Assembly: GCF_001457435.1 (NCBI RefSeq)
Contig: NZ_LN881717.1
Location: forward strand, 195,896-259,895
DNA: 64,000 nt
Origin: Actinobaculum massiliense
GTDB lineage: Bacteria; Actinomycetota; Actinomycetes; Actinomycetales; Actinomycetaceae
Direction of reading: 5' to 3'
Shown here: piece after piece, positions 53,580-62,819 of the stretch
Numbering within the stretch: position 1 is the stretch's first letter
Layout: the number at the start of each line of letters is the position of its first letter
Notes under the pieces: model-generated
Databases searched by the model: none
What the model was told of the DNA's origin: nothing
What the model saw: the letters and a program-made list of their open reading frames with translations, nothing else
Translations under genes and position numbers: made by a program

Positions 53580-54224
53580 CTATGCCTTGAAGTTGCGGAC
53601 GGGGTCCTCCCCCTCCGCCACAATCTGGTTATGGGCCGCAACCCGCCACTCGTGCTCGCGGTTAGTTTGGCGCCGAAGCAGGGTCCAGTGGCAGTTATCA
53701 AGGCCGCCGATTCCACCCCAGGCGCCACCCATATCCAGCAGTTCGGCCACTCCGCAGCTAATCGCGGCACCGTGGGCCACAATAAGGAGGGTCCCGCCGC
53801 CCATTTCGGCGGAATTTTCGCGCACCACACTGGCTACGCGCTCCCCCACCTCGGTTTTCGACTCAATCTGAAGCCCTTCCGGCTGCCCGCCGCTCATCCA
53901 CACCGCGGCCTGCTCGGGGTACTGTTCTTGAATCTCGCGGCGATTCAGACCCTCCCAGAGCCCGTAGTGGCGCTCCACCAAACGCGGGTCGGTCTGAATC
54001 TCAATCCCCAGCAACTCCGCCGCCGCCTGCGCGGTCTGATACGCCCGGGTAAGCGGAGAGGCAACAATGCGCCGGGGCCGGAAAGAAGCGATATGCGTAG
54101 CCGCCAGCTTCGCTTGGCCCAGCCCGGTCTCATTGAGAGGAATATCAGTTGAGCCCTGGATTCGCCACTCTAGGTTGTAGCTCGTCTGGCCGTGCCGCCA
54201 AAAGACAACCGCGTCCGCGCTCAC
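53580..54224 (-). CDS. Histidine phosphatase family protein (phosphoglycerate-mutase-like)
   Basis: A 214-residue phosphatase of the RHG branch: FWRHGQTSYNLEWRIQG with Arg10-His11-Gly12, SPLTRAYQTAQAA with a second Arg, and LLIVAHGAAISCG with the second His. The true substrate is open (sugar phosphate, nucleotide or phosphoglycerate). Its GTG overlaps the rsfS stop as GTGA. In mycobacteria a gpm-like phosphatase also follows rsfS and nadD, so the operon order is conserved. Confidence 0.9.
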   Translation of the reverse strand: MSADAVVFWRHGQTSYNLEWRIQGSTDIPLNETGLGQAKLAATHIASFRPRRIVASPLTRAYQTAQAAAELLGIEIQTDPRLVERHYGLWEGLNRREIQEQYPEQAAVWMSGGQPEGLQIESKTEVGERVASVVRENSAEMGGGTLLIVAHGAAISCGVAELLDMGGAWGGIGGLDNCHWTLLRRQTNREHEWRVAAHNQIVAEGEDPVRNFKA

Positions 54225-54634
54225 ATTTCCTCCGCTGCCGCGCCAACGCCAGCCCGCGGGCCGGCTAGCGCATCTTCAAGCCTTAGCTCAATCTTTGGAG
54301 CATCCGCCCAGAGCCGACCTAGCGCGTATTCATCGAGGTCCTCTTCACGCTGAATATGGACGATCAGCTCGCCGTAGTCCAAAAGCACCCACCGCGGATC
54401 AAACCCCAGGCCTTCGCGTCGCTTCGGCTTGGCTCCGCGCTCGTGCAATGCCTTCTCCACGCGGCTGACAACCGCGTTCATTTGTGGCTCCGAGTCGGCG
54501 GAAATAATAAGGAAAACATCTGAGATAACAAGCCGCTCGGAAACGTCGATTGCTTCAATTGAGGTGGCTTTGACTTCGGCGGCCGCAGCCGCTCCAGCCC
54601 GGGCAAGTGAAACTGCACGTTCGGATGCCGTCAC
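54221..54634 (-). CDS. rsfS: Ribosomal silencing factor RsfS
   Basis: RsfS binds uL14 on the 50S subunit and blocks 70S joining in slow growth. The 137-residue protein shows the DUF143 blocks VISDVFLIISADSEPQMNAV (20 residues), GFDPRWVLLDYGELIVHI and YALGRLWADA. It overlaps its upstream gene (54631) and downstream gene by four bases each, so translation is coupled. Confidence 0.95.
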   Translation of the reverse strand: MTASERAVSLARAGAAAAAEVKATSIEAIDVSERLVISDVFLIISADSEPQMNAVVSRVEKALHERGAKPKRREGLGFDPRWVLLDYGELIVHIQREEDLDEYALGRLWADAPKIELRLEDALAGPRAGVGAAAEEM

Positions 54635-55476
54635 AAAATCTCCTTCGCATCAGCGATAAGAACGTTGGGGACGTTCCCCAAAGTCGAGGGATCTGCTCCC
54701 ATCGACACATATTTGAGCCAGAGCGTGCCGATCAGCACGCCCAGCACGAGCCCGATAATCACCAAAATAAGCATGGTGACAATCCACGACGCCCCTCCGC
54801 GTCGCTTCTCCTCAGGCTCTTCGACGCCGACCTCCTCGACCTCGCTCTCCTCGCTCGGCTGAGAGCTTAGACGCGAGTCCGCCATGGTACGGCTACGCAA
54901 CTGCTCGCTGAGGCTCAGATTCGCCTCATCGGTCAGCTCTTCCTCCGCCTGCGCGGAAGTCTCGGGGGCCCGCAACGCCTCGCGCACCACAACTGATTCG
55001 TCGCTGTGAATGTAGCGCGGCGACTGTGCCTCTTCATCCGACTCAAAGCGATCAAAAACCGATACGCGCGAAATTTCGTCGCTCGCTTCCGTTTCAGGTT
55101 CAGCTTCCACGGCGGGCACAGGGGGATCAGGTTCGACGACGACGCCGCTCTCCGCCGCCTCTTCATCGGCGACAACAGGCTCTTGCGCGCGGGTTTCAGC
55201 TTCGGTCTGGCGCTGCCGCTCCTCGGCCTGGCGCTGTTGCTCTTCAGCTTGGCGCTGCGCCTCGGCCTCGCATTGCTTTGCTTCAGCCTCACGCTGTTGC
55301 GCCTCTTCGCTTTGGCGCTCGGCCGCTAAAATATCCTTGCGCGAGCGGCGATGAAGCGGAATCTCCTGCGTTTGGGAAATCCGCTCAATCGGGGAAGTTG
55401 CTTCTTGCGGGATTGCGTCCAGTAATCCTCGTTCGCGCATCTGCCGGCGTGTCAGCCGAGGTGTACCGTCGCCCAT
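54631..55476 (-). CDS. Coiled-coil protein with single C-terminal membrane helix
   Basis: Unrecognised protein of 281 residues from ATG 55476 (AAGGAGAACTA site). The N-terminus TPRLTRRQMRERGLLDAI is basic. Residues about 50-100 form a Gln/Glu/Arg/Ala-rich coiled coil (REAEAKQCEAEAQRQAEEQ), then an acidic, Ser-rich stretch, and one membrane helix (WIVTMLILVIIGLVLGVLIG, about 230-250) with a short outer tail. Similar proteins stand between nadD and rsfS in Actinomyces-type genomes, to my knowledge without function. A scaffold at the membrane is a guess. An upstream in-frame extension to 55674 reads through nadD and is not supported. Confidence 0.7.
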   Translation of the reverse strand: MGDGTPRLTRRQMRERGLLDAIPQEATSPIERISQTQEIPLHRRSRKDILAAERQSEEAQQREAEAKQCEAEAQRQAEEQQRQAEERQRQTEAETRAQEPVVADEEAAESGVVVEPDPPVPAVEAEPETEASDEISRVSVFDRFESDEEAQSPRYIHSDESVVVREALRAPETSAQAEEELTDEANLSLSEQLRSRTMADSRLSSQPSEESEVEEVGVEEPEEKRRGGASWIVTMLILVIIGLVLGVLIGTLWLKYVSMGADPSTLGNVPNVLIADAKEIL

Positions 55477-55549
55477 TAGTTCTCCTTCATCCCGATCTTC
55501 ATCACGCACCACCTTACCGTGATTCGTCCGTGTAGCTGTATCAAAGCGG

Positions 55550-56245
55550 CTATTTTTCCGGCGCGTCGCTTTGCCGTCCGCCCCCGGCTCGGCCGCTATC
55601 TTGCACATAAAGGCCGTATTTCCTAATGTGCTGAACAACGTCGTCGGGCACCAGATACCAAATAGGCGCGCCACACTTCACCCGCTCGCGCACATCGGTG
55701 GAAGAAATCGCCAGGGCGGGAACTTCCACCACCTCAAAATTCGTGTTTTCCAGAGTCGACTTACGAATCTGGTGACCAGGGCGCGTCACGCCAATGAAGC
55801 GCGCCAGGCTCCAGAGTTCGTCGGCGTCCTTCCAGGTGAGGATCTCCGGGAGGATGTCGGCGCCGGTAATAAAGTAAAGGTCTGCATCAGGGTAGATCTT
55901 GTGCAAATCACGCAGGGTATCGATGGTATAGGTCAGGCCGCCGCGCTCGATATCCACTCGCGACACCGTAAAACGGGTATTCGAGGCGGTGGCAATAACC
56001 GCCATCAAATAGCGATGCTCAGCCAGCGTCACGTTCCTGTCCTGCTTGAAGGCCGGGTTTCCGGTGGGAACGAATACCACCTCGTCCAGGCCGTAGCGGT
56101 GTTGCACCTCCGAGGCCGCCACCAAGTGGCCGTGGTGTATGGGGTCAAAAGTTCCACCCATAATCCCTATACGACGCCGCCTTCCCTTGCGCTCGGCATC
56201 GAAAGGAATCTGAATATTGCCCTCTTCGCTCAGGGTTTGTGCCAT
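55550..56245 (-). CDS. nadD: Nicotinate-nucleotide adenylyltransferase NadD
   Basis: NadD adenylates nicotinate mononucleotide in NAD synthesis. The 231 residues contain the nucleotidyltransferase motif [11 protein letters not shown] (30-40), [22 protein letters not shown], and the [10 protein letters not shown] block. Twenty charged residues precede the usual start; a GAGGAG site supports the chosen ATG. It lies between proA and the coiled-coil gene on the same strand. Confidence 0.95.
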   Translation of the reverse strand: MAQTLSEEGNIQIPFDAERKGRRRRIGIMGGTFDPIHHGHLVAASEVQHRYGLDEVVFVPTGNPAFKQDRNVTLAEHRYLMAVIATASNTRFTVSRVDIERGGLTYTIDTLRDLHKIYPDADLYFITGADILPEILTWKDADELWSLARFIGVTRPGHQIRKSTLENTNFEVVEVPALAISSTDVRERVKCGAPIWYLVPDDVVQHIRKYGLYVQDSGRAGGGRQSDAPEK

Positions 56246-56279
56246 TTTTCTTTACTCCTCGGGCACTCTACGCCGCGCC

Positions 56280-57548
56280 CTAGCGGACGTGTCCTTGCCC
56301 TTCAGCAATCCAGGTGGTGGTGGTAATTTCCGCCAGGCCCATGGGGCCACGAGCGTGAAGCTTCTGGGTAGAGATGCCAATTTCGGCTCCCAGACCAAAC
56401 TCACCGCCGTCGGTAAAACGCGTTGAGGCATTGACCATAATCACCGCGCTATCGATCCCCGCCTTGAAGGTCTCAATTGCCTCCAGATCCTGCGAAACAA
56501 TGGCTTCGGTGTGCCCGGTCGAGTACTTCTCAATGTGCTCGATGGCCGCTTGAAGACTTGGAACCACGCGAATAGCTACCTCGAGAGCCAGGTACTCGGT
56601 GGCCCAATCCTCTTCGGTTGCGAGCTCCACCTGGATGTCTCCCGCCAGACCCCGTACGGATTCATCTACGTGTAGCCGCACATCTTTACTTGCTAGTTCA
56701 CGCAGGAGCCGGGGCACGAACCGCTCGGCAACGTCCGCGTGAACCAGAATCGACTCGGCGGCGTTGCATACCGACGGGCGCGATACTTTCGAGTTGACCG
56801 CGATTGCCAGGGCCTTTTCCAGATCCGCCGCGCGATCGACGTAGACGTGGCAGTTTCCGGTACCGGTTTCGATGACCGGAACCACGGATTCGCGCACGAC
56901 GGTCTGGATCAAACCGGCGCCTCCGCGCGGGATCACCACATCCACCAGGCCGCGCAATTTCATGAGTTCGACCCCGCCGGCGCGACCGAATTCATCGATG
57001 CTCTGAATAGCATCCGCGGGCAGGCCCACCTGCTCGGCCGCCTTGCGCATAAGCTCAACAATCACCCGGTTTGATTCAAACGCCGCGCTACCTCCGCGCA
57101 AGATCACCGCGCTTCCGGCCTTGAGCGTGAGGGCCGCGGCATCCACGGTCACATTTGGCCGCGCCTCGTAAATCATGCCAATCACGCCCATGGGAACTCG
57201 CACTTGGCGAAGCGTGAGCCCGTTAGGCAGGCGCCGCCCACGCACCACCTCCCCGATAGGATCGGGAAGGCTCGCCACTTTTTCGGTGGCGGTGGCAATT
57301 CCGTCAATTCGCTGCGGATCGAGCATTAGCCGGTCAATAAGCCCCGCGTCGAGACCCCGCTCACGGCCCGCCGCGATATCAATTTCATTGGCAGCGATAA
57401 TCGCCGGCGTGTTTTCTCGCAAAATTGCAGCGATGGCGTTGAGCAGAGCGTCTTTCTGCGCCGTCGTCACATGGCGCATCGCTCGCGCTGCCACTCGGGC
57501 GCGCTGGGCTACCGCCACCACGCCGTTTCGAATTTCGGATTCTTGCAT
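56280..57548 (-). CDS. proA: Gamma-glutamyl phosphate reductase ProA
   Basis: ProA reduces gamma-glutamyl phosphate with NADPH in the second step of proline synthesis. The 422 residues have the catalytic Cys in SRPSVCNAAES, the NADPH-binding GVIGMIYEARPNVTVD and the C-terminal FGLGAEIGISTQKLHARGPM (20 residues). I start at ATG 57548; the frame upstream to 57644 reaches into the trxA promoter. TAGGCT (57556-57561) is seven bases before the ATG, so the message seems leaderless. proB is on the same strand but 1.8 kb away, behind trxA and the flavoprotein gene. Confidence 0.95.
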   Translation of the reverse strand: MQESEIRNGVVAVAQRARVAARAMRHVTTAQKDALLNAIAAILRENTPAIIAANEIDIAAGRERGLDAGLIDRLMLDPQRIDGIATATEKVASLPDPIGEVVRGRRLPNGLTLRQVRVPMGVIGMIYEARPNVTVDAAALTLKAGSAVILRGGSAAFESNRVIVELMRKAAEQVGLPADAIQSIDEFGRAGGVELMKLRGLVDVVIPRGGAGLIQTVVRESVVPVIETGTGNCHVYVDRAADLEKALAIAVNSKVSRPSVCNAAESILVHADVAERFVPRLLRELASKDVRLHVDESVRGLAGDIQVELATEEDWATEYLALEVAIRVVPSLQAAIEHIEKYSTGHTEAIVSQDLEAIETFKAGIDSAVIMVNASTRFTDGGEFGLGAEIGISTQKLHARGPMGLAEITTTTWIAEGQGHVR

Positions 57549-57637
57549 GGAGATAAGCCTAAGCCATTGGCTGGAATAAAGAGCCGCGCCCCCTCGTTTG
57601 TTCGAATGGTTACGCAGGACTACAGGAAGGTACAGGT

Positions 57638-58015
57638 ATGGCAACCGTCAGCATTACTGCGGATAACTTCAACGAAACCATTAAGGATGGGATTACCCTC
57701 CTCGATTTCTGGGCTTCGTGGTGCGGCCCGTGCCGCCAGTTCGGCCCCATTTACGAAGCCGTCTCCGAGGATCACCCCGATGTGACCTTCGGCAAGGTTG
57801 ATACCGAGGCCAGCCAGGATCTGGCGGCGGCTTTCGGTATTCAGGCCATTCCTACGGTTATGGTTTTCCGCGATGGTATTCGCGTGTTCTCTCAGGCCGG
57901 CGCGCTGCCCAAGTCCCATCTGGAGGACCTCATTAAGCAGGTCGAAGGCTTAGATATGGATGAGGTTCGCGCCCGGATCGACGAGGCAGAAAAGGACGCT
58001 CCGCAGGAGAAGTAG
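57638..58015 (+). CDS. trxA: Thioredoxin TrxA
   Basis: A 125-residue thioredoxin with the redox site WCGPC (28-32) in LLDFWASWCGPC, the cis-proline strand IQAIPTVMVF and a C-terminal extension of 20 charged residues (DMDEVRARIDEAEK). It reduces protein disulfides in the cytoplasm. An AGGAAGG site precedes the ATG. It is divergent from proA and followed by a clear terminator. Mycothiol ligase elsewhere in the window shows that two thiol systems coexist, as in other Actinobacteria. Confidence 0.95.
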   Translation: MATVSITADNFNETIKDGITLLDFWASWCGPCRQFGPIYEAVSEDHPDVTFGKVDTEASQDLAAAFGIQAIPTVMVFRDGIRVFSQAGALPKSHLEDLIKQVEGLDMDEVRARIDEAEKDAPQEK

Positions 58016-58047
58016 AAGTTACCTCTCGCGGATTTTAGGAATTAAGT

Positions 58048-58090
58048 GCTTCCGCACCCTTGCAGACTTTGCGAGGGTGCGGAAGCGTTT
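58048..58090 (+). terminator. Intrinsic terminator after trxA
   Basis: GCTTCCGCACCCT (58048-58060) pairs with AGGGTGCGGAAGC (58074-58086), a 13-base perfect stem, followed by GTTTTAG on the plus strand. Confidence 0.92.
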
Positions 58091-58145
58091 TAGTGTCTAT
58101 GGAACTTTCGTGAGCATTTGCAGATTTGCGCCGGGCGCGCGTTAC

Positions 58146-59018
58146 CTAAACGGCGCGGCCGTTAAGGAGCGGTACCACGCCTTTTATAACCGAAGCGAAA
58201 TCGGTTGCCACCGAGGCGGGAAGGAAAACAATTCCGTCTGCCGCACCCATGCCAATCCACTTTTCGGTGGCATCCGCCACGTCGTAGACGGTGCCGACCA
58301 CGCAGGAAACTCCGGAAAAATCGCAGTAGCCGTGGATATCGTGGAGAAGCGCCACGCGCTCCTTGGCACACATGAGCGTGGATGAAATCACGATCCCCAT
58401 TTCCACCAGCACCGGAAGGTCGATTCCCTGCTCTCGCGCGGCCGAGCGAAGGGCATAGCGGGCCTCGCGTGCCACGTGCGGAGTTTCGGCACGCAAACGA
58501 ATAAGCGAGGCAAATCCGCATAGCTTTTCCAAATCAAGGCTCTGCACATCGCTGGCACAAACACGCGGAATAACCGCAAATCCCACCTCTTCGAGCGCGG
58601 AAGCTTGAGCGGCGATCTCTGCCAGGTCAGTAGCGGGCGAGATTTCAATCTCAATTGCCGAGTTTCCGGTATTGCCCGGATCAAAATCTCCCGCATTCAT
58701 GAGGGACCGCGCCGGAACCTCGGCCGTCATACCCTGCATGCCGGCCTTACCAAAGGTCGCTACCGTTTTCGCGGCGTCGAGGCCTGCCTCTACCTCATCG
58801 GAACGGATGCGGAACGATTTACCAAGCGAAATAAAGTCCAGCCCACCGCGGCGAGCGGCTTGAATATAGCCCGCTAGCTTTCGCATATCGACGTGAAGCG
58901 CGGGAAGCTCGGCGCATCGTGGCGCACCGAGGCGTGAGAGATCAATTCCCAGGCGCGCATCGCGCGATACGTGCATATCTTCGTTCACGTCACTTGGGCT
59001 CTGGAGCTGAATGGTCAT
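58146..59018 (-). CDS. Divergent luciferase-like (LLM) flavoprotein
   Basis: The 290-residue protein keeps recognisable ends of the LLM flavin monooxygenase family: IQAARRGGLDFISLGKSF near residue 55 and, at the C-terminus, GTVYDVADATEKWIGMGAAD with LPASVATDFASVIKGVVPLL. It is shorter than NtaA/SsuD-type enzymes and the middle part is poorly conserved, so substrate and even activity are uncertain. I start at ATG 59018 because GAAGGTGAG lies before it; the GTG at 59033 overlaps that site. It is convergent with trxA and is followed upstream by a 279-base gap where I see no gene. Confidence 0.6.
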   Translation of the reverse strand: MTIQLQSPSDVNEDMHVSRDARLGIDLSRLGAPRCAELPALHVDMRKLAGYIQAARRGGLDFISLGKSFRIRSDEVEAGLDAAKTVATFGKAGMQGMTAEVPARSLMNAGDFDPGNTGNSAIEIEISPATDLAEIAAQASALEEVGFAVIPRVCASDVQSLDLEKLCGFASLIRLRAETPHVAREARYALRSAAREQGIDLPVLVEMGIVISSTLMCAKERVALLHDIHGYCDFSGVSCVVGTVYDVADATEKWIGMGAADGIVFLPASVATDFASVIKGVVPLLNGRAV

Positions 59019-59297
59019 AGCGCTCACCTTCACTTTCGGTCACAACAAAACCGTGGAAGACCGGCGAGCAGACTTCGCTGACTCACCTAAGGCGAGGCGA
59101 CCCGGATAGGGCGTGGACTCGCCGCGTGTCCTCCTCCGTTCCGCACCGAAAGCGGCTATTTCTGCTTGTGGCAGTTACCCGCTCGATGTGTTTCATTCAA
59201 AGTAGGGCCCATGAGTCCAATAATCAAGACGACAGTGTCCAATAGTGCCCAGGGTCACTCTAGGAATGGTCAAGAAAGTTTCACGACACCTTGACGG

Positions 59298-60404
59298 TTA
59301 GGAGCGACGGGTGCGAACGATGTCGTTTGCATGCACGACGGGACGAGCGCCATGGACGGCGTCGTCGCCAACAATCGCCGTTAGAGAATCTGAACTCCAC
59401 CCGGAAAGCCCGCGGGCGAAAACCACTCCGTCAGAGCCGGCAACCTCCACCAAGTCACCGCGCGCAAAACGCCCGGCCACGCCAATAACTCCGACCGCCA
59501 ACAGGGAGGCGCGATGGCGCACAACGGCTTCGCGTGCACCGTCATCCACAATAACTCGGCCCTTCGCCTGCGCGGCATTCGCCAACCAGAGGCTACGCGC
59601 CGAACCGCGCTTGCCCGTCGGCGAGAACCACGTTCCCGTGATCTCGCCGGCCAAAGCCTCCCCCACTTTCGCCGCTGAGGTGAGCAAAACGCCCACCCCA
59701 CCGGAGGCGGCGAGTTCCGCGGCCGCGACTTTCGAGCGCATTCCACCGGTGCCGACGACGCTGCCCCGATCGGTAATCAGGAAATCTTGCACGTCTTGCG
59801 GGCCGTCAACACGCTCGATCAGGCGCGCATCGGGTTGCGAAGGCGGAGCCGAATAGAGCCCGTCCACATCGGTTAAAAGCACCAGCGCATCGGCGCCAAT
59901 CAGGTGGGAGGCCAGCGCCGCTATACGATCGTTATCGCCAAAGCGCAACTCGTCGGTAACCACGGCGTCGTTCTCGTTAACAATCGGGATGATTCCCAAG
60001 GAGAGCAGGGTGCTTAACGCGTTTTGCACGTTCGCGTAATGGCGGCGGTTAATTACGTCGGTGACCGTCAGCAGAACCTGCCCGATGGTTATTCCAAACT
60101 CGTCAAAGGCGTTTTCGTAAGCGGACATCAGGCGGGACTGCCCGATCATCGCCGCGGCCTGCTTTTCGCGCAGAAGCTTGGGCCGTTCGATATTTAGCGC
60201 GGGGGCTCCAGCCGCTACCGCGCCCGAAGAAACGAGCACAACTTGTGCACCTTCTTCGTGCTTCGCGGCTAGCACGCTGACTAGCCGGTCCAGCATCTGG
60301 GTGTCGAGCGTTCCGTCTGGCCTCGTTAGAGAGGAAGAGCCAATTTTGACGACGATCTTCTGCGCGTTCTTGATCGCGGGCTCGCGGTTTTCCACTGTTC
60401 CCAT
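59298..60404 (-). CDS. proB: Glutamate 5-kinase ProB with PUA domain
   Basis: ProB phosphorylates glutamate in the first step of proline synthesis and is feedback-inhibited by proline. The 368-residue long form has an amino-acid-kinase domain (KIVVKIGSSSLT, VNENDAVVTDELRFGDNDRI at 20 residues, GTGGMRSKVAAAELAASGG) and a C-terminal PUA domain (about 285-368). It follows obgE by three bases, so obgE and proB are probably one transcript, as in mycobacteria. proA is separated from it by other genes. Confidence 0.96.
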   Translation of the reverse strand: MGTVENREPAIKNAQKIVVKIGSSSLTRPDGTLDTQMLDRLVSVLAAKHEEGAQVVLVSSGAVAAGAPALNIERPKLLREKQAAAMIGQSRLMSAYENAFDEFGITIGQVLLTVTDVINRRHYANVQNALSTLLSLGIIPIVNENDAVVTDELRFGDNDRIAALASHLIGADALVLLTDVDGLYSAPPSQPDARLIERVDGPQDVQDFLITDRGSVVGTGGMRSKVAAAELAASGGVGVLLTSAAKVGEALAGEITGTWFSPTGKRGSARSLWLANAAQAKGRVIVDDGAREAVVRHRASLLAVGVIGVAGRFARGDLVEVAGSDGVVFARGLSGWSSDSLTAIVGDDAVHGARPVVHANDIVRTRRS

Positions 60405-60407
60405 TTC

Positions 60408-61928
60408 CTAGTTATCGCTCGGATCAGTCCACACTCCGGACTGACGTTCCTCCCGTAGCTCCTGGCGAGCTTCTTCCTTCGCGTCCATGCGATCGTGGAA
60501 GGCTTCCTTACGTTCCTTACGCGAAGGACGCGAGGGCTCGTCGAAGCGCTGATCGGTTCCGCGCGGGCCAAGCATTTCCGCGCCGGTTGCCATGGTGGGC
60601 TCCCAATCGAAAACGTAACCCGATTCTGCCGGGCCAATCACCACGGTATCGCCCGGGAGCGCGCCCTGTTTGGCCAGGCGTTCTTCGATCCCCAGGCGGG
60701 CCAGGCGATCGGCGAGGAAGCCCACCGCTTCGTCGTTGCCAAAATCAGTTTGCGCAATCCAGCGCTCGGGCTTGCGCCCGCGAATGACCCAGAAATCCTC
60801 GCCGTCGCGGTGGGCGGCTTCGATGGTAAAGCTGGAGTCAGATTCGGGGCCCACCGGCCGAAGCACCGGGCGCTGCAGCTCCGGCTCAGGCGCGTTGCGG
60901 CGCGCTTCCTCCACCATGGTGCCCAGCGCGTAGCTCAGAGCATCGAGTCCGGTATGGGCGGAGGTAGAAACATGGAAGACCTGGTAACCCTCGGCTTCAA
61001 GATCTGGGGTAACGAATTCCGCTAGCTCGTGGGCCTCGGGCACATCAATTTTATTGAGGATCACCACGCGCGGCCGCTCCATTAGGGGCACCTGACCATC
61101 CAGGGTCTCAATGTCTTGAGCGAAGGCGGAAAGCTCTTCTTCAATCGTGTGCAGATCGGAGAGCGGATCGCGCCCGGGCTCCAGGGTGGCGCAGTCAATC
61201 ACGTGCGCGATTACCGAGCAACGCTCAATATGGCGCAAAAACTCCAGCCCCAGACCCTTGCCCTCGGAGGCGCCCGGAATCAAACCCGGAACGTCCGCGA
61301 TGGTGTAGCGCATCTCCCCCGCGGTCACCACCCCGAGATGAGGAACCAGGGTGGTGAAGGGGTAGTCAGCAATTTTCGGCCGGGCCGCCGAAAGCACCGA
61401 AATCAGGGAAGATTTGCCGGCGCTGGGGAATCCGACCAGAGCCACGTCCGCAATGGACTTTAGCTCAAGCACTACATCGCACTCTTCGCCTTCTTCGCCC
61501 AGCAACGCAAAGCCGGGAGCCTTGCGCTTGGGGGAAGCCAGGGCAGCGTTTCCCAGGCCGCCCACTCCGCCGCGCGCCGCTACATAGCGATCGCCGGGAA
61601 TGGCGAGGTCCGCGAGAATCTCGCCTTCCGGGGTGCGAATCACGGTTCCAGCCGGAACCGAAAGCACTAGGTCCTCGCCGTTCTTACCGCGTTGCAGGTC
61701 TCCCCCGCCCGGCTGACCATTGGCCGCCTTCTGATGGGGCGCATGGTGGAAATCAATGAGGGTGGACTCTTGTGAATCGGCTTCGAATACAATCGAGCCG
61801 CCGTGGCCACCGTTTGCGCCGTCCGGCCCACCCAGCGGCTTAAACTTTTCGCGGCGCACCGACGCGCAGCCGTTGCCACCGTTCCCCGCGGAAAGGTGGA
61901 GCGTTACTTTATCGATGAATGATGCCAC
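60408..61928 (-). CDS. obgE: GTPase Obg/CgtA
   Basis: Obg is a large-subunit ribosome assembly GTPase linked to the stringent response. The 506 residues have the glycine-rich Obg fold ([20 protein letters not shown]), the G1 motif [20 protein letters not shown], and a C-terminal OCT domain ([20 protein letters not shown] at 20 residues). A further charged tail ends in [12 protein letters not shown] start at GTG 61928 with GAGGAGGG upstream; the frame extends to 62045, but that part is the 18-base repeat spacer. It lies downstream of rpmA and before proB. Confidence 0.96.
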   Translation of the reverse strand: MASFIDKVTLHLSAGNGGNGCASVRREKFKPLGGPDGANGGHGGSIVFEADSQESTLIDFHHAPHQKAANGQPGGGDLQRGKNGEDLVLSVPAGTVIRTPEGEILADLAIPGDRYVAARGGVGGLGNAALASPKRKAPGFALLGEEGEECDVVLELKSIADVALVGFPSAGKSSLISVLSAARPKIADYPFTTLVPHLGVVTAGEMRYTIADVPGLIPGASEGKGLGLEFLRHIERCSVIAHVIDCATLEPGRDPLSDLHTIEEELSAFAQDIETLDGQVPLMERPRVVILNKIDVPEAHELAEFVTPDLEAEGYQVFHVSTSAHTGLDALSYALGTMVEEARRNAPEPELQRPVLRPVGPESDSSFTIEAAHRDGEDFWVIRGRKPERWIAQTDFGNDEAVGFLADRLARLGIEERLAKQGALPGDTVVIGPAESGYVFDWEPTMATGAEMLGPRGTDQRFDEPSRPSRKERKEAFHDRMDAKEEARQELREERQSGVWTDPSDN

Positions 61929-61945
61929 GAAGGCCCTCCTCAATT

Positions 61946-62017
61946 TTGCCCAAGCTAACGAACCTGCCCGAGCAAACGATTTTGCCCGAGCAAGCAAACT
62001 TGCCTGAGCACACGAAA
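61946..62017 (-). repeat. Four imperfect 18-base tandem repeats in the rpmA-obgE spacer
   Basis: Units of 17-19 bases run from 61946 to 62017 (minus-strand core TTTGCTCGGGCAA). Neighbouring units differ by two to five bases. The spacer lies inside a highly conserved ribosomal-protein/GTPase operon. Each unit has a GC-rich CTCGGGC core that could pair with GCCCGAG of the other strand only, so no RNA hairpin is obvious. Confidence 0.7.
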
Positions 62018-62062
62018 GGGTGGAAGGCCAAGCCCTCCACCCCAATCGTTGCTTACTAAAAC

Positions 62063-62314
62063 CTAAGCCGCGACGACGTTGACCGTCTTGCGGTCACGAC
62101 GCGTGCGGAACTCAACGGTTCCGGCCGCGGTGGCAAAAAGCGTATCGTCCTTGCCGCGCCCGACGTTGTCGCCGGGGTGGTACTTCGTACCGCGCTGGCG
62201 GACGAGGATCTCACCGGCGTTGACGAGCTGACCGCCAAAGCGCTTCACACCGAGACGCTTGGCGTTGGAGTCGCGGCCGTTGGTCGAAGAACTCGCACCC
62301 TTCTTATGAGCCAT
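62063..62314 (-). CDS. rpmA: 50S ribosomal protein bL27
   Basis: L27 reaches into the peptidyl-transferase centre. It has 83 residues: [20 protein letters not shown] at the start, then [20 protein letters not shown], and [20 protein letters not shown]. There is no Firmicutes-type N-terminal pre-sequence. AAGGGAAGG precedes the ATG. It follows rplU by 34 bases. Confidence 0.97.
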   Translation of the reverse strand: MAHKKGASSSTNGRDSNAKRLGVKRFGGQLVNAGEILVRQRGTKYHPGDNVGRGKDDTLFATAAGTVEFRTRRDRKTVNVVAA

Positions 62315-62348
62315 CTCTACACCTTCCCTTTGCTATTGCGGGATCGCC

Positions 62349-62654
62349 CTAGGCGATCTCGGTAACCTTCACGCGGGTCAGCTTCTGACGGTGACCCATG
62401 CGCTTGCGGTAGCCAGTCTTGTTCTTGTACTTCACGATGGAAATCTTCGGGCCCTTCTCGGCGCGGACAATCTCGGCCTTGACCTTGGCGCTGATGCCAT
62501 CGGCAGCCGTGGTGATCTTGTCCCCGTCAACGAGCATGATGGGCTCGAGCTCGACCGAATCCCCGGCCTCGCCTTCCAACTTGTCGATTACGACGACGGA
62601 GCCGACAGACACCTTCTCCTGACGGCCGCCGGCCTTAACGATCGCGTACACCAC
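62349..62654 (-). CDS. rplU: 50S ribosomal protein bL21
   Basis: L21 binds 23S rRNA near L20. The 101-residue protein starts [19 protein letters not shown] and ends [20 protein letters not shown], both typical. The GTG start has CAGGAG upstream. It is the first gene of rplU-rpmA-obgE-proB after the RNase E gene. The 165-base gap in front has no clear terminator; TAACCT is a weak -10 candidate. Confidence 0.97.
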   Translation of the reverse strand: MVYAIVKAGGRQEKVSVGSVVVIDKLEGEAGDSVELEPIMLVDGDKITTAADGISAKVKAEIVRAEKGPKISIVKYKNKTGYRKRMGHRQKLTRVKVTEIA

Positions 62655-62819
62655 GTTCTGCTCCTGAAATACTTACTTTCGCCGACCCGTATGAGCCAGC
62701 CTCACGATTAAGTGCCGTAGCACCGACCATCTAGGTTACTGTTTTTTAGGGCCTGACCACAAGTCGCAGAGGCCAAAAAACCACCTAAAACCCTATGGTC
62801 TTCGACACTTACTTATTTT

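Noticed and set aside
55477-55674. 66-residue extension of the coiled-coil protein
   Set aside because: It overlaps nadD and bypasses the clear AAGGAGAA site at ATG 55476.
61929-62045. Extended obgE N-terminus
   Set aside because: The extra residues are translated tandem repeats; the Obg fold and a strong ribosome site start at GTG 61928.
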